Source: Gemmatimonadota bacterium (lineage in GTDB: Bacteria; Gemmatimonadota; Gemmatimonadetes; Gemmatimonadales; GWC2-71-9). Taken from it: DNA of 7,347 bases. The position numbers and the translations under genes were made by a program. The notes under the pieces were generated by a model. It was not told the origin of the DNA and searched no databases. It saw only the letters and a list, made by a program, of their open reading frames with translations. The stretch is taken from assembly GCA_003221985.1 (NCBI GenBank), contig QHUQ01000072.1, positions 1 through 7,347 of the forward strand. The letters are read 5' to 3'. Shown here one piece after another: positions 1 through 5,984 of this stretch. How positions within the stretch are numbered: the stretch's first letter is position 1; every line of letters starts with the position of its first letter.

Positions 1-2
1 CC

Positions 3-746
3 GATGCGAGCATCAACTTCGCCCTCGCCCAGTCACGTGCGATGCAGGTCGTCCCGCTCCACGTGCAGGTGCGGGACGCCGCCGGGCGCTGGCGCACGGT
101 GATTCCCGACCTCGGCTTTCCGGCGGGCAAGAACAAGACGGTCATCGCGGATCTCACGGGGAAATTCTTGAGCGCCGATACCCGCGTGCGTATCCGCACC
201 AACATGGAGATCTATTGGGACCGGGCGTTCGTGGCCGCCACGGCGTCGGCGAGCCCCGTGACCGTGACCACGCTCCCCCCCGTGACGGCCGATCTCCACT
301 ATCGCGGCTTCTCCCGCATGGACAGGAAGGGCGGGCGGTACGGGCCCCAGTGGTATGACTACGCCGACGTCTCGCGCGCGCCGGCCTGGGCGCCGATCGC
401 GGGCGCGTTCACCCGCTACGGCGACGTCCTTCCGCTGCTCGATGCGTCGGACGATATGTACATCATCTTCGGCCCGGGAGACGAGGTCGCGCTCCAGTTC
501 GACACCGCCGTCGCGCCGCCCGTGCCTCCGGGCTGGACACGCGACTTCGTTCTCTACACGGACGCCTGGATGAAGGACGCCGACTTGAATACGGCGGCCG
601 GGGGCACGGTGGAGCCGCTGCCGTTCCACGGGATGTCGCGCTACCCCTACGCTGCCGACGAAACGTTCCCCGGCGACACCGCCCATCGTCGGTTCATCGA
701 GACGTACAATACGCGGCGGGTGGGACGAGGGTCCTACAACCGGTAG
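3..746 (+). CDS. FG-GAP/ASPIC (CRTAC1-like) repeat protein, C-terminal part only
   Basis: The reading frame is open from the window edge (it reads DASINFALAQSRAMQV before the first internal ATG at 42), so this is the last 247 residues of a longer protein rather than a gene starting at 42. The segments ADLHYRGFSR, RYGPQWYDY, FGPGDEVALQFD, WTRDFVLYTDAWMKDADLNT and VEPLPFHGMSRYPY match, from memory, the conserved C-terminal tail of large acidobacterial proteins that carry TPR and FG-GAP/VCBS repeats with an ASPIC/UnbV domain. Such proteins are generally exported and their substrate is unknown. The repeats themselves would lie upstream of this window. The gene ends at TAG 744-746 and overlaps the convergent peroxidase-like gene by 13 bases. 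I am fairly sure of the family; no function is assigned. Confidence 0.75.
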   Translation, partial: DASINFALAQSRAMQVVPLHVQVRDAAGRWRTVIPDLGFPAGKNKTVIADLTGKFLSADTRVRIRTNMEIYWDRAFVAATASASPVTVTTLPPVTADLHYRGFSRMDRKGGRYGPQWYDYADVSRAPAWAPIAGAFTRYGDVLPLLDASDDMYIIFGPGDEVALQFDTAVAPPVPPGWTRDFVLYTDAWMKDADLNTAAGGTVEPLPFHGMSRYPYAADETFPGDTAHRRFIETYNTRRVGRGSYNR

Positions 747-1333
747 CCGCGCTGCATGAGGGAGCGCCCCGAGGCCGCGTAGCCGTCCGGCCCGGGGAGG
801 TGGAAGCTGAGCGAGTCGGCGAGGCGGTCGTAGATGTTGAACAGCACGCAAGCGTGGATCGCGTCCTCTATGGCCTCGTCGCTGACTCCGGCGGCGCGCA
901 GCGGGGTGAGGTCGGCGGGGCGGACGTCGGCGGGCGCGAGCGTGAGCTTCTCGAGGAAGCCGAGCGTCGCGCGCAGCTTGGGGTCCAGGGGGGCGCTGCG
1001 CCAGTCCGCCAGCACCGCCGCGACCAGCTTGTCGTTCTTCTTTTCCTCCTTTAGGGCCAGCGACGCGACCGCGCCGTGAGCGCCCGTTCAGAACACACAC
1101 TGGTTCAGGCGGGACGTGAACGCGGCGAACAGCTCCCGCTCGCCCACGCTCCACGGCGAGGGTCCGCGCATCACCGCTTGCGTCCAGTCGCACATCGGCC
1201 GGCCGAAGAGCTCCGGCCGGTAGAGCAGCGTCTTGACGACGTCGGGCACGCGACGCCCGCTCACCAGCCGGATGAGCATGAGCTTCAGCCGCTGCGGCAG
1301 GCGGTGACGGTGCTCGACCGCGCGCAGGCGCAT
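734..1333 (-). CDS. AhpD-like peroxidase-related selenoprotein with an in-frame TGA read as selenocysteine
   Basis: Reading starts at ATG 1333-1331 and stops at TAG 736-734. It passes one in-frame TGA (1090-1088) with no frame change and gives 199 residues, a normal length for AhpD/CMD-fold peroxidase-related proteins. The active site reads E67-x11-C79-V-F-U82-T-G-A-H86. This matches the AhpD pattern Glu-x11-Cys-x-x-Cys-x3-His, with Sec replacing the second, catalytic cysteine. The segment after the TGA stays homologous: [10 protein letters not shown], then [21 protein letters not shown] and [17 protein letters not shown], the usual CMD C-terminal helices. AhpD-type proteins are disulfide reductases/peroxidases of the cytoplasm, and no signal peptide is seen. 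A SECIS-like hairpin follows the TGA. The start overlaps the upstream gene's stop (TGATG), and a GAGG lies about 10 bases before the ATG. Alternatives are a nonsense mutation or a sequencing error of TGC/TGT. If TGA were a stop, the 81-residue product would lack Sec and His86. The Sec machinery is not in this window. Confidence 0.82.
1054..1090 (-). promoter_or_regulatory. Putative bacterial SECIS element (UGA codon plus downstream hairpin)
   Basis: Numbering the mRNA from the U of UGA as 1, bases 15-20 (CGGCGC) pair with 25-30 (GCGUCG). This is six consecutive pairs including one G-U, closed by the loop GGUC at 21-24 (genome 1070-1067). Below it, GGGC at 6-9 can pair with GCCC at 34-37, with an internal loop between the two helices. 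Bacterial SECIS elements lie inside the coding region directly after the UGA, with an apical loop about 16-37 bases from it and a G among the first loop bases, recognised by SelB. The fdhF SECIS of E. coli, as I remember it, has GGUC at nearly the same distance (22-25). In GC-rich coding DNA a hairpin can arise by chance, but loop sequence, distance and the active-site position agree. No folding energy was computed. Confidence 0.65.
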
Positions 1334-1695
1334 CAGTCCGGTTCCTCGCCCCGCAGCGCGGCGAGCCCGCGCTCGAGCCGGCCCAGGGCGGCGCCGAGCG
1401 CCGCCGAGACGGTCACCTCGAAGAGGGCGTCGTCGGGGTGGCCGGCGCGCTGCAGCGCGCCGAGATCCTCGTCGGTCACGGTGTAGGCGTGCCGGGCGAC
1501 CTTGTCGACGTAGCTGGCGAGGGCGGGAGGGACGTCGGCGGTGGTGCGGGCCAGGCGTTCGGAAGCGCCGCCCAGCCGTGCCGCGCGCGCGAGGACGGCG
1601 CGCCGCAGCTCGCTCGGGGTGTGGCCGGGATCGACTGTCGCGCTCGCGACCAAGCGCTCCGCGTAGGCCGCGTAGCGCCCGCCAAGATCGTGCAT
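1333..1695 (-). CDS. Small CMD/AhpD-fold-like protein without CxxC, partner of the selenoprotein
   Basis: This is a 120-residue, alanine- and arginine-rich, probably all-helical protein starting at ATG 1695-1693, with GAGG three bases upstream (a rather short spacing). Residues 55-110 ([38 protein letters not shown], then [20 protein letters not shown]) resemble the helical hairpin of carboxymuconolactone-decarboxylase-like proteins, where VTDED and AG-x-DDAxFE are common. It contains no cysteine, so it cannot carry out AhpD thiol chemistry itself. It has no signal peptide. Its TGA stop (1335-1333) shares a base with the ATG of the selenoprotein gene, so translation is probably coupled and the two proteins may form a complex. 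The family call rests on motif resemblance only; a structural or regulatory subunit role is inference. Confidence 0.6.
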   Translation of the reverse strand: MHDLGGRYAAYAERLVASATVDPGHTPSELRRAVLARAARLGGASERLARTTADVPPALASYVDKVARHAYTVTDEDLGALQRAGHPDDALFEVTVSAALGAALGRLERGLAALRGEEPD

Positions 1696-1846
1696 GGTCC
1701 TCAGTGGGGACGTTTCGAGCCGGTTAGAGTGTCACCATTGGGCGGGCTCGTCAAGAGGCGAGCCCCCTTGCGGGGTTTCCCGGCGAGGCGTATTTCCTAA
1801 CCTTGCTCCGCGGGTAGTCGATAGACCACCTGTCAGAGGCACGCGA
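1696..1846. promoter_or_regulatory. Divergent intergenic region with candidate promoters for both operons
   Basis: This 151-base gap separates the leftward redox operon from the rightward deacetylase-SusC-SusD operon, so it should hold both promoters. For the right-hand operon, TTGCGG (1768-1773) and TATTTC (1791-1796) sit exactly 17 bases apart, upstream of the RBS AGAGG at 1835-1839. For the left-hand operon, the minus strand carries a good -35-like TTGACG (1754-1749), but only weak -10 matches follow it at a suitable distance. An inverted repeat at 1744-1765 lies between and overlaps that -35. All promoter calls are by eye and weak; the region as a whole is the solid part. Confidence 0.4.
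1744..1765. repeat. Inverted repeat (7-bp perfect arms) in the divergent promoter region
   Basis: GGGCTCG (1744-1750) and CGAGCCC (1759-1765) are perfect inverted copies separated by eight bases. A second short palindrome, CCCC (1764-1767) TTGC GGGG (1772-1775) followed by TTT, overlaps the right arm, so on RNA the two hairpins would compete. The repeat covers the leftward -35-like TTGACG, which fits an operator. A weak terminator or attenuator is another reading, but there is no proper U-tract. Confidence 0.4.
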
Positions 1847-2758
1847 ATGGCGCTGGGCCGTCAGCTTCTTGCCATGCTGCTCCTTGGTGCCAGCTTTCCG
1901 AGATCCGTTCTCGGCCAGGCTGACGTGAGCGGGCGCGTGCCTGCTCCCGAGCCGGTCTACTTGCTCATCCGCTCCGACGATGCGGGGATGACTCACAGCG
2001 TCAACATGGCGCTGCAACGACTGATGGACACCGGCCTGCCGGTCTCCGTGTCGGTCATGTTCGCGTGTCCCTGGTACCAGGAAACGGTTGAGATCCTCAA
2101 GCGGCATCCCGCGGTTGCCGTCGGCATTCATCTCACTTTGAACTCTGAGTGGAAGAATTACCGGTGGGGGCCGGTGACCGGTCGCGAGGCCGTCCCGACC
2201 CTCGTCGATGCCGATGGCTATTTCTTCCAGTCTGCCGACGCGCTGTATCGGAACCATCCCGATCTGCGAGAGATCGAGAAAGAGCTGCGGGCCCAGATCG
2301 CGCGCGCGCTCCGGTCCGGCGTCAAGATCGACTACGTCGACTACCACATGGGCACGGCGGTGCGCTACCCCGAGTTCCGTGACGTCACCGAGCGGCTCGC
2401 CCGCGAGCACGGCCTCGGCATGTCGGAGTATTTCGGCGAAACGGAGGACACGCCTCAGTACTGGGCGGCCCCGAGTCTGAAGGCGGACAGTCTGGTCGCG
2501 ATGGTCGATCGCCTGCAGCCGGGGGTGAATCTCGTGGTCACGCACGTGGGGTTGGACGATCCCGAGCTGGGTGCGTTGCTGGATATGAACACCGACCAAC
2601 CGCTGCCCGACATGAGCAAGAATCGGCAGGGGGAGTTGGATGCATTGACGTCGCAGCGATTCGCCGGGGCCGTCAAGGCCCGGAACGTCCGACTCATCAC
2701 GTATCGCGAGCTGATTGCCAAGCATGGCCTCAACGCCATGCGCAGACCTGCAGAGTGA
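1847..2758 (+). CDS. Exported YdjC/ChbG-family carbohydrate deacetylase
   Basis: This is a 303-residue predicted metal-dependent deacetylase of the YdjC/ChbG/HpnK family, whose members remove N-acetyl groups from oligosaccharides. Family landmarks are visible: RSDDAG with Asp44-Asp45 after the first strand, GIHLTL with His95, DYHMG with His167, and THVG with His233. The Asp and the first two His correspond to the expected metal ligands. I chose ATG 1847 because AGAGG lies seven bases upstream and because it opens directly onto a signal peptide (MALGRQLLAMLLLGASF, cleavage near VLG-QA). The frame is open back to 1694, but that extension has no homology-like content. Characterised family members such as ChbG are usually cytoplasmic, so export suggests action in the periplasm or on the cell surface. 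The gene ends 12 bases before the SusC start, so it is very likely co-transcribed with the uptake genes and acts on the same acetylated glycan. The exact substrate cannot be read from sequence. Confidence 0.8.
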   Translation: MALGRQLLAMLLLGASFPRSVLGQADVSGRVPAPEPVYLLIRSDDAGMTHSVNMALQRLMDTGLPVSVSVMFACPWYQETVEILKRHPAVAVGIHLTLNSEWKNYRWGPVTGREAVPTLVDADGYFFQSADALYRNHPDLREIEKELRAQIARALRSGVKIDYVDYHMGTAVRYPEFRDVTERLAREHGLGMSEYFGETEDTPQYWAAPSLKADSLVAMVDRLQPGVNLVVTHVGLDDPELGALLDMNTDQPLPDMSKNRQGELDALTSQRFAGAVKARNVRLITYRELIAKHGLNAMRRPAE

Positions 2759-2770
2759 GGGCGCCCCCAA

Positions 2771-3085
2771 ATGAACGACACGTCGCAGCGTAAGCGTTTT
2801 CTTCGTGGACTGGGGTTGGGTGTGGTGGCGGCACTGCTGGTGTGCGGAACGGCCGTGGCCCAGGAGACGCAAGTCTCCGGCAAGGTCACCACGCCGGAAG
2901 GCACGCCGATTCCGGGCGTGACCGTTCGCGTCCGGGGGACCAACATCGCCACCGTCACCGACGCGGAGGGGAGCTATTCCGTCGCCGCTCCCGCGAACGG
3001 GATCCGACATCACGGGCGCCGTCAGCAGCGTCGATATCGAGAGCGCGTCCAAACAGACGTCGACCAGCTCGTTGCAGCGGCTTGA
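2771..3085 (+). pseudogene. SusC/RagA transporter, N-terminal fragment (signal peptide and CarboxypepD-reg-like domain), frameshifted
   Basis: This frame starts at ATG 2771 with GAGG about ten bases upstream. It encodes a signal peptide (basic residues 7-12, hydrophobic 13-24, cleavage AVA-QE near residue 30). From about residue 34 it enters the carboxypeptidase-regulatory-like beta domain typical of SusC N-termini (VSGKVTTPEGTPIPGVTVRVRGT, then TVTDAEGSYSVAAPANG). Homology stops at about residue 77. The last 27 residues are arginine-rich out-of-frame translation ending at TGA 3083-3085. The rest of the protein continues in another frame from about 3003. The remainder of this domain and the TonB-box region that normally follows it are absent, so the break is not a simple one-base slip. 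Transcription probably continues into the body of the gene. Confidence 0.75.
2997..3008 (+). other. Deletion/frameshift junction inside the susC-like gene
   Basis: The upstream frame matches SusC up to the PANG codons (Gly at 2999-3001). The downstream frame matches from SDITGAVSS (Ser at 3003-3005), the normal start of the plug. In intact family members the two are separated by the rest of the N-terminal domain and the TonB box, roughly 40-50 residues. The switch therefore removes sequence and changes phase. The joint contains the palindrome GGATCC (3000-3005), which includes GATC. Confidence 0.65.
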
Positions 3086-5954
3086 TGCTGCCGTGTCCGG
3101 GGTCACGGTCGCTAACAGCGGCTCGCCCGGCTCGCGCAGCACGGTCCGCATCCGGGGGATCACCTCGTTCCAGAACAATGATCCGCTCTACATCGTCGAC
3201 GGCACCCCGGTGGAGGATTCCTATCTCAACTGGCTCAGTCCGGACGATATCGCCGAGATTCAGGTTTTGAAGGACGCCTCGTCGGCGTCGATTTACGGAT
3301 CGCGGGCCAGTAATGGCGTGGTCGTCATCGAGACCAAGAAGGGAAGGCCCGGTCCGCGCTCCATGACGCTGGATGTCCGAACCGGGGTTTCGTCGCCGAC
3401 CCACGGGTATGACGACTTCCTCATGCTGGATGCCCTGCAGTACTACCAGGTGGTGAAGCGCGGCTACATCAACGCGGGCGATACGATTCCAGACGCCGTC
3501 AAGGCGATCTACGGCGTCGATAAATTCGGCAACAACCCGTCGGTTCCCGCCTACATCTTTCCGAACAACGGGCACTCGCAGACCACGGATACGCTCGACC
3601 TGAGCACCTACGCCTACCCGGGACCCGGCAACAAGGGCACGACCCTGATCATGCCCGGGAGCGCCGGCACCAACTGGTTCAAGGCCGTGTTCAGTCCGGC
3701 GCAGGCGACGGACGCGAACCTGCGTGTCGCCGGCGGGGGTGCGGACAACGCCTACAACGCATCCTTCAATTTCCTCAATCAGGAAGGGACGGCGGCCTAC
3801 AACCGGTTGCAGCGCGGGACCCTCCGCGTCAACACGGCGTTCACCGTCGCCAAATTCGTCATCGGGGAGAATGTCGCGCTGTCGCGCGAGCAGCACTTTG
3901 GCGGGATCCCGGGTGATGACGGCGGGGAAGACGGCATCCTGGGTAAGAATATCCTGTCGCAGCCGGTCGTCCCGGTGTACGACATCCGCGGCAACTTCGC
4001 CTCCGGGAAGGCCGTGAGCCTGGGGAATAACAGCAACCCGCTCGGGTACGCCTGGCAGCGCCAGTTCGATCGGAACACCAACGATCGGATTTTCGGGAAT
4101 GTCTTTGCCGGTCTGCAGGTCATGAAGAGCCTGTCCGCGAAAACGCGGTTCGGATTCAACCTCTCTCAGGAATCGTTCCGCGGGTACAATCCGATCACAC
4201 CGGAGAACTCCGAGCCGGGGTTGACCAATTCCATCGACGAGACCCAGCAGCAGACCACCGACTGGACGTGGAGTAACACGCTGAACTATTCCCGCGCGTT
4301 CGCGCGCCACAGCCTCAACGTGCTGGTGGGGCAGGAGGCGAACCAGGTCACGGATCGGTTCCTCTTCGGGCACATCGGTCAGCTCCTGGATACGGACCCG
4401 AGCAGCCGGTACATCAAGGATCAGCTCGCCGACCCGCAAACCAAGAACGACAGCAGCGCGGGCAGTCAGTCGAAGTTGCTGTCATTCTTCGGCAAGGCGG
4501 ACTACAGTTTTGCCGAGAAATACTACCTCAGCGTCACGCTTCGTCGGGACGGCTCGTCCAAATTCGGGCCGGATCATCGGTGGGGCACATTCCCGGCGTT
4601 CAATGTGGGTTGGCGGCTGTCCCAGGAGCCGTTCATGGCCGGAAAGTTCTTTTCGAACGCCATGCTCCGGTTCGGGTGGGGGATGACGGGCAACCAGAAC
4701 GTCCCCGCGGGCCGCATCATCAGCGAGTTCGGGGGCAGCGTGGGCGACGTCTTCTACGATATCGGCAACACCGGGGCGACGGTGGTCAAGGGATTCAGGC
4801 TGATCTCGATCGGCAACCCCGACTTGGAATGGGAAAAGAACAAGTCCACGAACGTGGGCGTGGACCTCGCGGCGTTCGAGAACAAGGGCACCCTCACCGT
4901 GGATGTCTACAAGAGAAAGACCGACAACCTGCTGTTCCCCGCAGCGGTCCCGGCCACGCGGGGGCAGGGATCTCCACCGATCGTCAACATCGGGGCGATG
5001 CAAAACACCGGCATCGATTTCTCCATCGGCTACCGGGGAACGCTGGGCCAAAAGACGTCGTGGAGCGCGACCTTCAACGGCAGTCATTACAAGAACAAGA
5101 TCGTCCGGCTCGATAACGCGGGGACGCTGTCGTTCTTCGGTCCCAATCCCACGCGCCTCACGAACCACGTCATCAACCAGGTCGGTGAGCCGATCGGGGC
5201 GTTCTACGGGTACCAGGCGGACGGCTACTTCGCGAGCGCCGCGGAGATCGCGCAGCTCGACGCGGCCGCCGTCGCCGCCACGGGCGATCCAAACGCGAAG
5301 TACCAGGATGGGGAAGCGCCCGGCAGGCTCAAGTTCCGCGACGTCAACGGCGACGGGGTGGTGACCGGGGACGACTTCACCATCATCGGCAGTCCCCATC
5401 CGGACTTCACGGCCGGACTCGACCTTTCCGTGCGCCACGGCCCGTGGGACCTGAGCGTCACCGTATTCGGCACGTTCGGAAACCAGATCTTCGACGACCA
5501 GAAGGACTTCTACGTCTTCCGCGACTTCTCGACGAACGTCCGGAACGACCTGCTGACGAATTCCTGGTGCATGGCGGGGGACGAGGGGTGCACCAACCCC
5601 GGGGACCCGAATGCCAAGTACCCGAGAATCGACAACAACGACTCGTTCAGTCGGCAGGTCAGCAGCTACTATGTCGAGGATGGATCGTACGTCAGGCTGC
5701 GCATGCTGCAAATCGGGTTTACCGTGCCGCCCGCGTTGATCCGCTGGATCCCGGCTGCGCGCATCTACGTGCAGGCGGAAAACCTGTTCACCATCACCGG
5801 CTACCCGGGTCTCGATCCGGCGCTGCCGGCGGCGGGTGGCGCCACGGGGCAGGGGCGGTCGGGCGAGGACATCAGGGATCAGTATCGCGGTGTCGACCGG
5901 GGGTCGTACCCCAGCAGTCGCACGTTCACCGTCGGAATCAGCACCAGTTTCTAG
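3072..5954 (+). CDS. SusC/RagA-family TonB-linked outer-membrane transporter, plug and barrel (5' part displaced)
   Basis: This is the body of a SusC-type transporter, which imports SusD-captured glycans or peptides across the outer membrane using TonB energy. TTG 3072 is only the first possible start codon in this frame. Homologous sequence runs back to about 3003 (DITGAVSSVDIESAS), so the true start was the ATG at 2771 before the gene was broken. Residues 10-30 (GVTVANSGSPGSRSTVRIRG) and 39-91 (LYIVDGTPV, DDIAEIQVLKDASSASIYGSRASNG, ETKKG) form the SusC/RagA plug signature. A long 22-strand-type barrel follows. DVNGDGVVTGDD (757-768) is the Asp-rich loop common in SusC proteins, followed by GSPHPDFTAGLD. 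The C-terminus TVGISTSF ends in phenylalanine, the usual outer-membrane assembly signal. The fragment is 960 residues; intact relatives have about 1,000-1,100. Without the signal peptide and TonB box this piece should not work alone. It is followed by SusD after 30 bases. Confidence 0.85.
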   Translation: MQRLDAAVSGVTVANSGSPGSRSTVRIRGITSFQNNDPLYIVDGTPVEDSYLNWLSPDDIAEIQVLKDASSASIYGSRASNGVVVIETKKGRPGPRSMTLDVRTGVSSPTHGYDDFLMLDALQYYQVVKRGYINAGDTIPDAVKAIYGVDKFGNNPSVPAYIFPNNGHSQTTDTLDLSTYAYPGPGNKGTTLIMPGSAGTNWFKAVFSPAQATDANLRVAGGGADNAYNASFNFLNQEGTAAYNRLQRGTLRVNTAFTVAKFVIGENVALSREQHFGGIPGDDGGEDGILGKNILSQPVVPVYDIRGNFASGKAVSLGNNSNPLGYAWQRQFDRNTNDRIFGNVFAGLQVMKSLSAKTRFGFNLSQESFRGYNPITPENSEPGLTNSIDETQQQTTDWTWSNTLNYSRAFARHSLNVLVGQEANQVTDRFLFGHIGQLLDTDPSSRYIKDQLADPQTKNDSSAGSQSKLLSFFGKADYSFAEKYYLSVTLRRDGSSKFGPDHRWGTFPAFNVGWRLSQEPFMAGKFFSNAMLRFGWGMTGNQNVPAGRIISEFGGSVGDVFYDIGNTGATVVKGFRLISIGNPDLEWEKNKSTNVGVDLAAFENKGTLTVDVYKRKTDNLLFPAAVPATRGQGSPPIVNIGAMQNTGIDFSIGYRGTLGQKTSWSATFNGSHYKNKIVRLDNAGTLSFFGPNPTRLTNHVINQVGEPIGAFYGYQADGYFASAAEIAQLDAAAVAATGDPNAKYQDGEAPGRLKFRDVNGDGVVTGDDFTIIGSPHPDFTAGLDLSVRHGPWDLSVTVFGTFGNQIFDDQKDFYVFRDFSTNVRNDLLTNSWCMAGDEGCTNPGDPNAKYPRIDNNDSFSRQVSSYYVEDGSYVRLRMLQIGFTVPPALIRWIPAARIYVQAENLFTITGYPGLDPALPAAGGATGQGRSGEDIRDQYRGVDRGSYPSSRTFTVGISTSF

Positions 5955-5984
5955 GACTTCGTCTCTTTCGGGGAAGGGAAGACG

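Noticed and set aside
734..1015. Separate 93-residue gene starting at GTG 1015
   Set aside because: It is the in-frame continuation of the AhpD-like protein past the TGA. There is no good RBS for an independent start and the fold would be cut in the middle.
33..1193. 386-residue minus-strand open frame covering the CRTAC1-like gene and part of the redox operon
   Set aside because: Low-complexity arginine/glycine/proline-rich translation with no recognisable motif. It is the shadow of real genes in GC-rich DNA.
1694..1846. N-terminal extension of the deacetylase by 51 residues
   Set aside because: The extension puts the signal peptide inside the protein, overlaps the divergent promoter region, and has no recognisable content. 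ATG 1847 has a good RBS.
2771..3085. Programmed frameshift or a second Sec codon to explain the split SusC gene
   Set aside because: The two frames are not joined by a slippery site, and about 40-50 conserved residues are missing, so recoding would not rebuild the family sequence. The TGA at 3083 lies in out-of-frame translation.
2955..4439. Long minus-strand open frame of 494 residues opposite susC
   Set aside because: Arginine/valine-rich antisense shadow. The plus strand carries clear SusC motifs across the same bases.
4482..5711. 409-residue minus-strand open frame opposite the SusC barrel
   Set aside because: No family motif and shadow-like composition, while the plus strand is unambiguous barrel sequence.
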